A DNA stretch of 64,000 nucleotides, from contig NC_088781.1 of NCBI RefSeq assembly GCF_958450345.1, forward strand, positions 69,699,240-69,763,239, read 5' to 3'. The position numbers and the translations under genes were made by a program. The notes beneath the pieces are model-generated. The model did no database searches, was not told the origin of the DNA, and saw only the letters and a list, made by a program, of their open reading frames with translations. Source of the stretch: Calliphora vicina. Its lineage: Eukaryota; Arthropoda; Insecta; Diptera; Calliphoridae. This document shows, in pieces, positions 10,963-21,967 of the stretch. Position 1 is the first letter of the stretch. Every line of letters begins with the position of its first letter.

Positions 10963-13443
10963 TCATGTTGAACATAGGGCATTTACAATTTCCTTCCATT
11001 TTCTTCGATCCCTGGCAAGATACTTAATTTGGTTCCATGACTTATTAACAGTATTACATTCTTGTTTAACCGCTCTTATCCACGTAGTGCGTGGTCTTCC
11101 AGGTCTACGATGACCATGAGGGTTCCATTGAAGTGCTGATCGGGTGATATCATCTTCAGGTCTTCTTAAAATGTGGCCAATCCATGTCCATTTTCGCTTC
11201 ATTATTTCGTGTTCTATTGGTGTGTTGTTTGTAAGTCTTAAGAGGTCTTCCGTTGATATGGTGTTTGGCCAGAAAATACAAAGAATCCGGCGCAAGCATC
11301 GGTTTATAAAACCTTGAAGTTTCTTTAAATTGGACTGTGTTATTCCCCATGTAGTAGAGCCATACAACAGCACAGACTTTACACTGCAGTCAAAGAGCCG
11401 TAGTTTTGTTTTCCTACTGATGGTGTTGGTTCTCCATACCTTATGCAATGATTGACGCCTGTATATCATCAGTAGTGCCGCCATCTTTTGTAATTACGCT
11501 TCCAAGATAGTTAAATGATTCCACATCTTGTATTACGATATTTTCCAGTTTTAGCGGCGTGATTGAAGTTGTGCCTATACGCATAAGCTTTGTCTTTTTT
11601 AAATTAATTTTCAAACCGATCTTCTTCGCATTTACAGAAAGTTGTTTTAATTTAGCTTCTATATCATCGAAGCGGTGTGCCATTAGGCAAATGTCGTCGG
11701 CATAATCTATGTCATTTAGTTTTTCGGCCATGTTCCACTGTATGCCATTTGGGGCTTCGATATTGGTTTGCTCAAGTACACTGTCAAGAAGCAGAAGAAA
11801 TAATGTAGGTGATAGAATACAGCCTTGTTTCACTCCAGCAGAGGAAGAAAATGGCACACTGGTGTTACCATTAAAACGTACTCGACTGGTGGACTCGTTA
11901 TATAGTTCTCGGATGAGCATAACAATTTTATTGGGAATACCTTTAGAAGAAATGGTATCCCACAAGTGAACCCTTGATACTGTGTCAAAGGCTCTTTCAA
12001 AGTCAACAAAAAGAAGGTAAAGGTGTGTGTTGTATTCCTTGGACTGTTCAATGATGATACGTAGAGAATTAATGTGGTCAGCACAGGATCTACCAGTACG
12101 GAATCCTGCTTGTTCATTGCGCAGTATAGATTCTACTGATGGTTGAATGCGTTCTAGTAGAATCGTTGCCATTAGCTTGGAGATAGCATTTAATAGGGTA
12201 ATGCCCCTCCAGTTCTTGCATTCACTTAAATCGCCCTTCTTTGGAATCGTAATTACGACACCTTCTTTCCATGACGTCGGCATCTGGTTTGTGTCCCACA
12301 CCTCTTTTATAATTGGATGTAGTTTTGTTGCTAATATCGGCGCGCCATATTTGAGAAGTTCCGAAGGAATATTGTCAGGGCCAGAAGATTTGCCGTTTTT
12401 TAGCTTTTCTAGGCATAATTGTATTTCCAGGACTGTAGGCGGAGATGTGGAAATATTCCTGCGTTGGTTTCGTCGGGCAGACAGATGTTGGTCAACTATA
12501 GCATTTGTGTTTACTACTGGCAAATTTTCTGTGAAAAATTCACACCATCGGTTAAGTTGTTGTTCCGGTGCTGTGAGCGGCGTGCCATTTCGGTCCTTGA
12601 TTATTGCAGTGCTTCTTATGTTGTTACCACCAAGTTTCTTAATAGATGCATATACTTGGCGCATGTTCCCAGTATTTGCCGCCCGTTCCGTTTCCTCAGC
12701 TATGTTATTGTAGTATTTCTCTTTATCCTGGCGTACTAGAGTTTTCACTTTTGAGGCGGATTGCCTGTATTGAAGTTTAGCTGCAGTTTTTTCCTCTTGA
12801 GTCTTAGCCTTGTTCTTCATGTTCTTCAGGTGTTTCCGGTTTAATATTTCTCCCCAAGTTTCGTCACTTATCCAAGACTTGCGCTTTTTCTCAACGTGAC
12901 CAAGTACGTCTGTTGCACTTTGTGTGCATGCATTTAGTATGTCGTTCCAAGATAAATCATTATTGTCGTATGTTGTAAGTGTAGTTGTTAATGTGTTCTG
13001 GTATTTCCCCGCAATAGTGGGGTCTTGCAGCCGAGAGGTGTTGAGTTTAGCAGGATGATTATGTTGTTTTATTGCTGCAGGACGAAGACGAAAAGTGCCA
13101 ACTAACAATTGGTGTCGAGTTTTAACGTCTTCAAGAGATCCGACGAAAAGTTTGCTGATGATAACATGGTCAATTTGGTATCGAGTATTACCATCGGGTG
13201 ATTCCCAAGTGTATTTGTGTATGTCCTTGTGTATAAAACGTGTTCCACCTATAAACAAGCTATGCCTCGCGCAAAAATCCACTACTCGTTCACCATTATC
13301 ATTTCGTACATTTCCCAAACCATTTCTTCCCATTACGGATTGAATGTTGGTATTGTCATTTCCGACTTTTGCGTTGAAATCGCCTATGATAATTTTTATA
13401 TCGACTATGCTAGGGTCATTTTGATATTTGCAAAAAATGTAAA
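10963..13443 (-). pseudogene. RTE-like non-LTR retrotransposon, 5'-truncated and frame-broken
   Basis: The minus-strand frame runs from about 13443 with the C-terminal half of an AP-type endonuclease: GDFNAKVG just upstream of the first Met at 13333, then KYTWESPDGNTRYQIDHVII. The reverse transcriptase follows, with FRTGRSCADH, a VDFERAFDT motif A, KQGCILSP motif B and DYADD motif C. It ends in a GRPRTTWIRA / WKEIVNALCST tail and stops at 10963. There is no RNase H domain. The first 40% of the endonuclease is missing, so the copy is 5'-truncated. At 11441-11484 the frame breaks after DDIQASI and resumes in another frame at SLHKVWRTNTISRKTKL, consistent with a small out-of-frame deletion. The endonuclease and tail resemble the animal RTE group; exact clade is uncertain. 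It can no longer produce a full protein. Confidence 0.88.
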
Positions 13444-13809
13444 AAGGTTATTGCCCGAGTGTATATACTTATGGAAACAATTTGTATTTTCGTTTAAATT
13501 TTCATAACAATTTGTTCTGTACCTGAAGTATATTTACCGAAAATGTATTTTAGTAAATAGTGATTTGAAATACATATGTATTTGATGATTAACTTTTTTT
13601 TAAAGTATATATAATAAAATAATTACAAACGCATTGAAACAGTTACAAAATTATCATATACGAAAATAAATATTTTTCTAGGAAATTCCACTTAAACGGA
13701 ACATCTGCTATTTGTAATTGTTTTTCTAAGAAATAACCCAATCCATAGTTAGCCAGCATTCGCTAATCTTAGTTTTCCAGGTAGGTTTAAATTTTGCTCA
13801 TTTCAGTCA
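13444..13809. other. AT-rich spacer, nothing recognised
   Basis: Upstream flank of the truncated retrotransposon on one side and of the small peptide locus on the other. No repeats or frames noted. Confidence 0.4.
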
Positions 13810-13816
13810 TATAAAG
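13810..13816 (+). promoter_or_regulatory. TATA box (TATAAAG) of the small peptide locus
   Basis: TATAAAG lies 100 bases upstream of the ATG at 13916. Initiator-like TCATTTG (about 13859) and TCAGTCATC (about 13874) follow within 65 bases. Confidence 0.5.
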
Positions 13817-13915
13817 ACAAGTTAATGTCAATATAATGACATTTTAAAGCGGTACGTTCATTTGTAAGCATCGTCAGTCATCATTCTGCGCGGCTGGTTA
13901 AGTTTGATCAACACA

Positions 13916-14106
13916 ATGAAGCTCGTCCTTTTACCGATCATTATTTTTACCTTTTTTCTGCTGTGGTCGCTTTTTTTCCTGGACATAATCAATCGGCATA
14001 TCAGTCAGCATTTACGAAATATTATGAGATGGAAAATTGCACGAAGGATGATTATATCTGTAATTCTTGTGGCAACAAAAAAATGAACAACATTTATACG
14101 ATTTAG
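13916..14106 (+). pseudogene. Small secreted cysteine-bearing peptide, apparent frameshift
   Basis: From ATG 13916 the first dozen codons (MKLVLLPIIIFT) are a textbook signal-peptide start. Read straight on, that frame turns into an implausible membrane-like and basic tail ending at 14084-14086. The frame one base behind it, entered at the T-runs around 13944-13957, continues the hydrophobic stretch, reaches an Ala-Phe-Phe-Pro-Gly cleavage region and then a polar peptide. That peptide contains NCTKDDYICNSCG (three Cys) and ends at TAG 14104-14106. A single-base loss in a T homopolymer would explain this, in the genome or as an assembly error. TATAAAG upstream (13810) and AATAAA downstream (14163-14168) fit a complete small gene. 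Function is unknown; a secreted immune, seminal or inhibitor-type peptide are all possible. Confidence 0.5.
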
Positions 14107-14162
14107 ATATAGTCAGATATATTGTCGATCTGCAAATTTGTAAATATATGTATACGTAAAGA

Positions 14163-14168
14163 AATAAA
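14163..14168 (+). terminator. Poly(A) signal AATAAA of the small peptide locus
   Basis: Lies 57 bases past the TAG of the cysteine-bearing frame. Confidence 0.5.
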
Positions 14169-14170
14169 CT

Positions 14171-14650
14171 TTAAACTAACATAATAAAAATTATTTTAAA
14201 ATATGTATCTTCTTTATATTTTTATATTTGAATGAGGGGAGATGGAGTAGAATCTATGATAATTTGATTAAAATGGGGGAAAATCATCGGGTATGTTTTT
14301 GAAAACTAATTTTAAGCGACAGGAAATATTTCAGCGGGTAAATTATTCGAACTACGACTAAAGAAATATGATTTTTTTTTTGTAAATTCTTGTAATACAT
14401 ACATCAGTAAAATTTAAGATAGCAATTTCCTTGAAAAGGGATTTGGATGATCTTGTAATTTTTCCTAGTAATTCATATTTCGCATATTGTATGTACATTG
14501 AGATCATTAAAGTGTGAGGGAGAACCATGATTTAGCTATGAAATGTCTAACTAATGATTAGGTTTTAAAAATATTTAAATTGTTTTAAATTAATATTCAT
14601 ATTCATATTCAAATTTGTATTATTGTTTATTATTGTAAAAGTATATACAT
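14171..14650. other. AT-rich DNA, nothing recognised
   Basis: No frames, repeats or inverted ends seen. Confidence 0.4.
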
Positions 14651-15078
14651 TAGGGATATAACTATTGACATTTTTTGCAAATATGCAAATTGGCATAGCA
14701 TAGTTAGTCGAATAGAGCATTAAAAAATATTAAACATCACGGTATTATTTTTTCGCGGTTATTAAAAAAGTTCACTCACCAAACGCAATAAAGTTTATCA
14801 TTAAATATTTTTAATTATTTTGAAATACAATATATTTTATTTTAATAATAACTGCAGACAATTTTTAAATAAGGGAAGTATCCCTCACACTTGCAAAAAT
14901 ATATGAAAATATTTATATAATTTTTCAGAGAAAAAAAATTAGATTTATTTTAGAAATTGGTGTTGGTGCGTGATGTTTTTGATTCCAAATGACCTACAAA
15001 AATATTTTCATTACTTACACACTATTGGCCATCATGTGGTGGTATGCCAAAAAATTCGCCAAAATAGTTATATCCCTA
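14651..15078. mobile_element. hAT-like MITE, 428 bp
   Basis: Begins TAGGGATATAACTATT and ends with the exact complement. It is flanked by ATATACAT (14643-14650) and ATATAAAT (15079-15086), 7 of 8 bases equal. The 8-base duplication and TAGGG terminus fit hAT. It is internally AT-rich and non-coding. Its ends differ from the family at 992, yet it chose nearly the same target word. Confidence 0.85.
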
Positions 15079-16309
15079 ATATAAATTTTTCATAACTAAA
15101 AATTCATATTCATAAATTATGGTTTAGGAAATTATTTTTCTTTATTAATATTAGTTTGCAAGTGTATCTTCCTTGTGACTAGTATTCCCTTGGTTTTCTC
15201 GAACAGAATCTATTAATTTTTTTTTCAGTTTTTATTTATTGAATCTTCATTACGTAATGAACTAACAACAAGTATTTCAAATCTTATATCTAATAACACT
15301 GTCCAACAGCATTTTTGGAACAGAATAGCGACCCTATAATTCTGAAAGGGCATGTTGAGTAGAACATTTTTGTAGAATAAACTTATAGTCCAGCTGGACT
15401 GAATTTTTTTTTTACAATGGGTCAAAGTTTTAATTTTTTGATCGAAGGGAGCAGTATACTAACTGAAAAAATGTTGTAAGTTAATATCTGAGAGAATTTT
15501 TATGGTCAGAGTTATATTATGGAATTTTATGGGGATCATTTTTGTGGAAGATCTTAAACCTCTATCTCCTCTCTTTAGGGGTCAATTTGAACGTTTTTTG
15601 GAGAAAATCAAATAAAGTCCTTTCAAAAAGGAAATTTAAGGATTCAAATATTCTACGAATTTTTGCCGGAAAATTTCAGTGGGGGTACCAAAGATACCAA
15701 AAATGTAAATAAAGCTCTTTACGCTTAATTCGCAAGATAACACGCCACCTTGTGTCTCACATTTTTTTTTAAAAAATCACAAAAAATCTATTTATGATCC
15801 GAATGAGCTGATATTTAAAATATAAATAGTCCTAGAGAAGATCTACAAATAGCCCTAGAGAGGATCTACAAAAATATATATACATATCACTTTTAGGTCA
15901 AGAGTTATTTATGTTTATTTATTTTTTTTAAATTTGTTCCATCTTTTTTAGTTTTTTAGATATGTCGGGCCTGTGCACTGTGGGATAAATCAACAATTTA
16001 GTGGCGCAAAATAAAAAAAAAAACTTTCGCATATTTGATTTATTGTTATGTAGTTTCAATCTATAGTTGTTGCTGTACTTAAAAATATTTAAAATTTATT
16101 AATAACTTCAGTGGTTTGGTATTGACAACTATTTAAATGTAAAAAATATTTCAGAAATTTTTTTATGAAGAATTGGTTTCAAAGTTGTTATTAAGCTGGA
16201 TAGTACAAGGTTTTCTTTAAGTTGTATTTTTACTTTTTTTATGTAGATGGAATATGAGGCTTGGTAAATCAGAAAAATAAAAATATATTTTCCGCTATTT
16301 GTGATAACC

Positions 16310-16545
16310 AGGGAAACCAAAATATGCAAATGCATGTTTTTTCTGGTGAGTCTAATGAGCACATGGATAAGATATTTACACGTTTCAGAACTATTTAAGA
16401 ATTATGGCATCGATTTGTTAGAGCATATTTTTGCATATTTTACCCTTAAATGCATATTTTTGCATATATTTGTTTTAAGAGCATATTTATGTCATATTTT
16501 TGCGTTTTTAGAGCATATTTTACTGTTTAATAGCATATTTTGACT
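16310..16545 (+). repeat. GCATATTTTTGCAT-rich repeat fragment
   Basis: Begins CAGGGAAACCAAAATATGC, followed by AAATGCATGTTTTTTCT and then many GCATATTTT words. The same AAATGCATGTTTTTTCT word and GCATATTTT motif array occur just inside the MITE at 16823. This is probably one end of a related hAT-like element; its partner end was not found. Confidence 0.55.
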
Positions 16546-16822
16546 ATATCAAAAACAAATTTTGTATTACTTACTTCTCGCTGTTGTGTTACAGGGTTTT
16601 ACTTCCTTCGTTTAAAATTCAAAATTGAAAAATTGATTTTTTGATATAAAATAAGCCCTATTTTAATAATAGCACCATCTAAATATCAAATTTTAGTTCT
16701 AATTCAAACTTAACCATTCTAAGTGTTAAAGAAATATTGTCTTTTAAATTTGCTCCTATAACATCAGTTGATGTCGAAGGAACATTTTGAGATTGTATAT
16801 AAGAAGTGTTATTGGTAATTAC

Positions 16823-17876
16823 TAGGGGGCGGATTTATATGCAAATGCATGTTTTTTCTCGAACGTCCAAATACAATGTAGACTAATTATCTATCCGAAT
16901 CGCACATTTTGCTGCAAAATGGCATCGATTTGTTAGTGCATATTTTTGCATATTTTATTGATAATGCATATTTGGTTATATTTTACTTCAAAATGCATAT
17001 TTATATGCATATTAGCCAATTTTTAATAAAAATATAATTTTTTGTCGTTAATGGGCAATACATTGTTTCGACAAACATTTTTTTGTCGAATTTGTTATAG
17101 AAATAGCAGTAAATTTTATCGACTAACTTCGTTCGACATCGAAAAACTACTGATAGAGAAATGAAGAACTTAATCACTATCAGTAATTGAAAATTATCAT
17201 TTCAAAAAATTTTTCTTCAAAAAAGTTTAGTTTAACCGCTCCTGACAGTCATTTCCAAGCCGTTCTACGAGACTTTCGTAAACTAGTGATTTTGAATAAC
17301 TTAGAGACAAATGCACTACACAATTAACGTTTAAAGTCCCTACACTATAGATTACATAGACACTTAAGTGACAATTGTCTTTATGCTAGATTACATGCGA
17401 TGTATAAAGTAACCAATTGACTTCACTCTGCATTACAAATAGCTCGTCAAATGACCCAAAATATATAAATTGTTGTCAGCCATTATTAACAATTTCCGTC
17501 TATAAGGAATACATTTACTAATTGCTTAATTTCTGGGTTATTACAAGATAAAAATTAAGGTTGGATGCTACTTTACAGCACGATCAAAATATTGATGATT
17601 TTAAAAGGAAAGTCACAATATAGAACCTCTATGGCTTTAAACAAGTATTCGTACCAAGATATTACATCGTTTTTTCAGAAGAAAAGTTATGTTAAAAATA
17701 GTTTTAGAACTTTAATTGTATTTTTTCTGGTATAATTTAAAGAGTTCTAACTGCTGGCACAAAAATATAAGTGCATATTTTTTAAATTTTTAGGTCATAT
17801 TTTGATTTTTTTGAAGCATATTTTAGGCGCATATTTTCCAATAATAAAATAATAAAAAATTAAAATCCGCCCCCTA
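16823..17876. mobile_element. hAT-like MITE, 1054 bp, TAGGGGGCGG ends
   Basis: TAGGGGGCGGATTT at 16823 and AAATCCGCCCCCTA ending at 17876 form the inverted ends, with a perfect 8-base duplication GTAATTAC (16815-16822; 17877-17884). The interior contains GCATATTTTTGCATATTTT motif clusters near both ends and no coding frame. It is the innermost layer of the nest at 15.3-20.6 kb. Confidence 0.9.
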
Positions 17877-18239
17877 GTAATTACATTATATAAAAATGAA
17901 ATTTATGTAATTCTAACTACTTACAAGTTGCTAAAAACAAATGCCCATATACCAAATTTGCCTTAAAATTATGAGTCCTTTTAAATATGGTAGTGCTTTA
18001 TTTAGATTAAAAATATAACATTTGCGTATTTCGCCTTTTATCCAATAAAAAAATACTGAAATATCATTGGATAAAAGACGAAATGCGCAAAATAGGATTT
18101 GATTTTAGACCTATCGTTATTGTTATTTGTTCTTATATAATGTACTCATGCAAGTATTTTAAGCTTTTTGGTGTCTAATAAAAATTAATTGCTAAATAAA
18201 AAATTTTCTTTCAATTATAAAGACATAATTATGTACGTT

Positions 18240-18369
18240 TCTTTCTTATAATTTTCGGGATTTTAGATTTCCCAAAAATCCCGAAACCCCGGGTCGGGAT
18301 TTCGCGATTCTTTACCAAATCCCGAACCCCGGAATTTTCAAAAATCAGTCCCGATTAGTATCTCTAGTT
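18240..18369 (-). repeat. hAT-like terminal fragment with CCCGGGATTT-type words
   Basis: Read on the minus strand it begins near 18366 with TAGAGATACTAATCGGGACT and continues through CCGGGGTTCGGGATTT and AAATCCCGAAAATTATAAG. The same end in the opposite orientation starts at 20889. GC-rich words in AT-rich surroundings make it stand out. Confidence 0.6.
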
Positions 18370-18510
18370 TCATCTGCAAGCTATAAAAAAGTGGAACCGT
18401 TATCGAAAGATGTTAGGCAACTTTTGTTGGATCCATTACTTCCTAGTGATTCATCAGACTCTGAAGTCGACTCTCATAATAAAAATTCACAAAATTGTAA
18501 CAAGTGTTAG
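18370..18510 (+). pseudogene. Possible C-terminal coding tail of a transposase-like protein
   Basis: A 46-codon open stretch ends in TAG with strong coding character: SYKKVEPLSKDVRQLLLDP, then LLPSDSSDSEVDS and a short Asn/Cys-rich end. It is followed by AT-rich DNA with AATAAA-like words. The upstream part is cut off by the hAT-like terminus at 18240-18369. It lies within the element at 15976-18991, so it may be the end of that element's own transposase. No family was recognised. Confidence 0.35.
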
Positions 18511-20674
18511 TTAGCTTAATTACTCTTTATTTCATTGTTTAATTATAACTAAATTATTTATAATAATGAAATAAAATAATTTCATAACTAATAATTGTTA
18601 TTCGTTTTTAAAAATAAACTTATTAATAAAACTAAAAAAAGTTTAATTTTCTATGAATATTTCGACCTATGCCGGCAATAGGGTAAATGTCCAAAATCTA
18701 TAGATTTAAATAGTTACTTGCTATAAATAAAATTAATAAATATAATTTAAATTTTTTGAAAGATATATTAAAATAATTTCTTACAATTGAAAATAGTATA
18801 GAATTTCTTCCGAGGTAGTGTAGTTTAGCAGCCTCTCCCGCTCATTCTACTGAAGTAGCAGTACCCATTTTGCATTACTTTATTAGCTTACCTCCTTGCC
18901 TGCAATATTTCCATATAAATGAAATTAATTTGGCCAAGCGATTAGAAGATACGAATTTAGTTCCACTAAATTAGGGTTTTCTCCCACTGTGCTGTGGTTC
19001 GAAATTGTTTTTTAAAATATCACCAATATTTGCGATAAAATTGCGAATACTATAAAAATAACTTGTTAATAGTTATGTCGTCCCTATAAAAATTTACACG
19101 CATCCAAAGTTGGAACATGTAAAAATGGTCGTATTTTTTACGTTTTTTCAAAAAACACATTTTGCATGGAATTTATAAAAAAACGTTGAAATTTTTCAAA
19201 AGGGATCAATGTTTGTGGAGCTCCTGATGAACAAATATAAGATTTCTGTATAAGTAGTTGGTATTGGTGAAAACCTTAGGACTTGAAGATTAACAGTTTA
19301 GTGAAATGAAATAATTTTATGAATTTTTCGGACTTCATTTACCTTAGAAACTAAAAAATTTGAATATTGGGATTTTCCATGAACAAAAATATAAAATTTT
19401 AATTAATGTAACATTATAGCGGTTAAAGATATTATAACAACATTATTTTCAAATACCAAAATTCCTAATACGGGCAAAATGTGTTCCAAAAACTGAGTTT
19501 TTTTAGAAAACACCCTACGGCGACGTTATTTACTGTGTGATAGTAAAATAACTTTGTACGTGTTTAAATAAGATATAGGGCTATACATGCATGGAGCTTT
19601 TTCGAGGATCGGTGCTTTGCCTTTTTAGAATTTTTTGCTCAAACCAAACATTTTTTTTTAATTGGCAAAGTTTGGATAAGTCTGGAGGCGACTTAAGTGA
19701 GCCAAGTTTTACTTTTTATTAGGTTCTCTTTTCGAATCATGTACAAATTTTATATAGTCAAGAAGAAAATTTTTTTCTATAAAAGAAAATATAGGGACTT
19801 TTTTGGGAAAAAACGTAAAAAATACGGCCATTTTTACATGTACCAACTTTGGATGCGTGTAACTTTTTATAGCGACGACATGACTGTTAGGAAGTTGTTT
19901 TTGTAGTATTCGAAATTTTATCGCGAATATAGGTGATATTTTAAAAAAAACAATTTCGAACCACCGTAGGCCCGACATATCTAAAAAACTAAAAAAAGAT
20001 CGAACAAAATTAAAAAAAATAAATAAATAAACATAAATAACTCTTGACCTAAAAGTGATATGTATATATATTTTTATAGATCCTCTCTAGGGCTATTTCT
20101 AGATCTTCTCTAGGACTATTTATATTTTAAATATCAGCTCATTCGGATCATAAATAGATTTTTTGTGATTTTTTAAAAAAAAATGTGAGACCCAAGGTGG
20201 CGTATAATCTTGCGAATTAAGCGTAAAGAGCTTTATTTACAACTTTGGTATCTTTCGTCGAATATTTGAATCCTTAAATGTCCTTTCTGAAAGGACTTCT
20301 TTTCATTTTCTCGAAAAAAGGGTCATTGACCCCTAAGGAGAGGAGATAGAGGGTTAAGATCTTCCACAAAAATGATCCCCATAAAATTCCATAATATAAC
20401 TCTGACCATAAGAATTCTCTCTGGTATTAACTTACAACATTTTTTTCAGTTAGTATACTGCTCCATTCGATCAAAAAATGAAAACTTTGACCCACTGTAA
20501 AAAAAAATTCAGACTAGCTGGACTATAAGTTTATTCTACAAAAATACAAAAATGTTCCACTCAAGCCCTTTCAGAATTATAGGGTCGCTATTCTGTTCCA
20601 ATCAAAAAGTCTCAATTTGTTGGACAGTGTAATTATAACTTAATTAATCCAGCCAGTGCCGGTCGAAAAATGGT

Positions 20675-20888
20675 TTATTCATTGTTGAATCTTCCTTCTT
20701 CTCTTTGGATTAGGTCTGCTGTGTCCCTCCTTCTTAATCGACTGTAACCACGGTTATCTAATATGTTGCGGGCCAGTGGATATGTGCGAATTTCAAGTTT
20801 TTTTAAAATATTTTTGTACATTTTTCGAGATTTTACAAGGGGCACGTTTAGATCTTGGTGTATATTCGCGTTTTTGATATACCAGGGG
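20675..20888 (-). pseudogene. Jockey-type retrotransposon C-terminus, truncated
   Basis: The minus-strand frame starts abruptly at 20888 and reads YPWYIKNANIHQDLNVPLV, then KMYKNILKKLEIRTYPLARN, then NRGYSRLRRRDTADL and a stop at 20675. The order N-x-x-I-H-x-D-L-x-(I/V)-P followed by a Leu-Ala-Arg-Asn segment is the usual end of jockey/Doc/F-type ORF2 proteins. The upstream part is missing because the terminus at 20889 has cut it off. Only about 70 residues are left. Confidence 0.7.
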
Positions 20889-20975
20889 TAGAGAAACCAA
20901 TCCGGATTGATTTTTGAAAATCCCGGGGTTCAGGATTTGATAAAGAATCCCGAAACCCCGAAAATTATAAGAAAT
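20889..20975 (+). repeat. hAT-like terminal fragment (mate orientation of 18240-18369)
   Basis: TAGAGAAACCAATCCGGATT, then CCCGGGGTTCAGGATTT and CCCCGAAAATTATAAG. It matches the end at 18240-18369 in the opposite direction and interrupts the jockey fragment at 20888. The other end of this copy was not found. Confidence 0.6.
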
Positions 20976-21219
20976 GCAAAAGGGTTGGTTGTCATCAACA
21001 ATTTCAAAATTGAGTTTTTAATGGATATTGGTACAGCGCATCAAAGCACACGTCTTCACAAAGTTTTAGCTTTTTAGTTTTAAGTATGACGAAAGAAAGA
21101 AAATCATATTTGTAACCACAATACTTTTTATTTTACTATGTTTTTTGTATCTCTAGTCAAATTTTCAAAAGTGATGATAGGCCCTTTTGCATTTTAGGTG
21201 ACGATATCTACATACATAT

Positions 21220-21631
21220 GGGGGATTTCACGTCAAGTGAACCAACTTTTAAAATCGATGTCTTCCGATCGGGATGAAATTTACACCAAGGTTAGACCTA
21301 TTGGATAGTAATTCAGACACAATTTTTCAACAAGATCGGTCCAGAATTCTCTGAGTTAGAGGGGTCAACAAATGACATTTTGGCCAAACATGTGATTTTT
21401 CTCATCCATGTAACTTATTACCTATTGTTCTTAGCAAAATATGTTCCAAATAGTTAGATAGCTATTTCTTCAATCTTTCGAAAAAAAAAAAATATTTAAA
21501 AAAAATATTAAAAAAATTTTAATATTTTTTTTCCGAAATCAAAAACTCTTTTAACTTTTTTTTTCAAAATGGGCCCTTTCATCCAGATCGGAAGACATCG
21601 ATTTTAAAAGTCACTTGACGTGAAATCCCCT
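21220..21631. mobile_element. Family F foldback element, short copy
   Basis: GGGGATTTCACGTCAAGTGA at 21220 is mirrored by TCACTTGACGTGAAATCCCC ending near 21631. Inner words ATCGATGTCTTCCGATCGGG and their complement pair as well. The left half shares ACCAAGGTTAGACCTATTGG with copies at 34564 and 62111. Homopolymer A/T runs fill the centre. It is non-coding. Confidence 0.8.
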
Positions 21632-21711
21632 ATATATATTATACAAAAAAAATATAATTCATAAATAAATCACATTTGATTGCAATAAATTACATGCATA
21701 AGTATTTACAT

Positions 21712-21967
21712 TTGGTCAATTCACAAGGTCTCTTATCAGTCATGTTGTAATAATGTCCTAATATATCACGACTCGGCAGCTCGGCTTAACCGACTCTTAG
21801 GCATTCGACGCAGGTCTCTGCTGGTTGGTTACGATAACACAATAAACATAACATACAAAATAGTATTATTTTAAGACATTTTTTGCTTGAAAAGCAATAA
21901 AAGCCATTGTGAAATATTAGGTCATTATGACAATATGACATGATAAGAGACCTTGTGAATTGACCAA
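21712..21967. mobile_element. Foldback MITE, 256 bp, TTGGTCAATTC ends
   Basis: TTGGTCAATTCACAAGGTCT at 21712 is mirrored exactly by its complement ending at 21967, and pairing continues inwards through CTCTTATCA and AATATTAGGAC-type words. No clear target duplication was seen. The ends resemble the 139-bp element at 38097 (TTGGTCTGTTC). Confidence 0.78.

Larger units (their letters stand above)
15976..18991. mobile_element. Element with CACTGTGGGA ends nested in the left arm of the foldback
   Basis: CACTGTGGGATAAA at 15976 is matched by TTTTCTCCCACTGTG ending at 18991, and the 5-base word CTGTG flanks both sides (15971-15975; 18992-18996). The ends stay similar inwards through AATTTAGTGG. 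Removing the insertion and one CTGTG restores a left arm that matches the intact right arm around 19970. Five-base duplications and a CACTRTGG-like start are reported for Transib elements, but other groups cannot be excluded. It contains a hAT-like MITE (16823-17876), a hAT-like end (18240-18369) and a short coding tail (18370-18510). Confidence 0.78.
15297..20629. mobile_element. Long-armed foldback element with CACTGTCC ends, split by insertions
   Basis: The left terminus CACTGTCCAACA at 15297 is mirrored by TGTTGGACAGTG ending at 20629, and TAA stands outside both ends (15294-15296; 20630-20632). The arms are very long: 15297-15975 pairs with about 19970-20629. After the insertion at 15976-18991 the left arm continues (18997 to about 19190) and pairs with about 19780-19970. 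Paired landmarks include GAACAGAATAGCGACCC, ATGGAATTTTATGGGG and GATCCTCTCTAGGGC. The loop at 19190-19780 is AT-rich. No transposase remains. The CACTG start with a 3-base duplication would fit a CACTA-type element, but the superfamily is uncertain. Confidence 0.8.

Noticed and set aside
12147..12713. A 188-residue plus-strand frame
   Set aside because: It is the antisense shadow of the RTE-like reverse transcriptase on the minus strand.
21220..21631. Calling TA or ATAT as a definite target duplication for family F
   Set aside because: The flanking TATA words also belong to the inverted ends, so a duplication cannot be told apart from the terminus.
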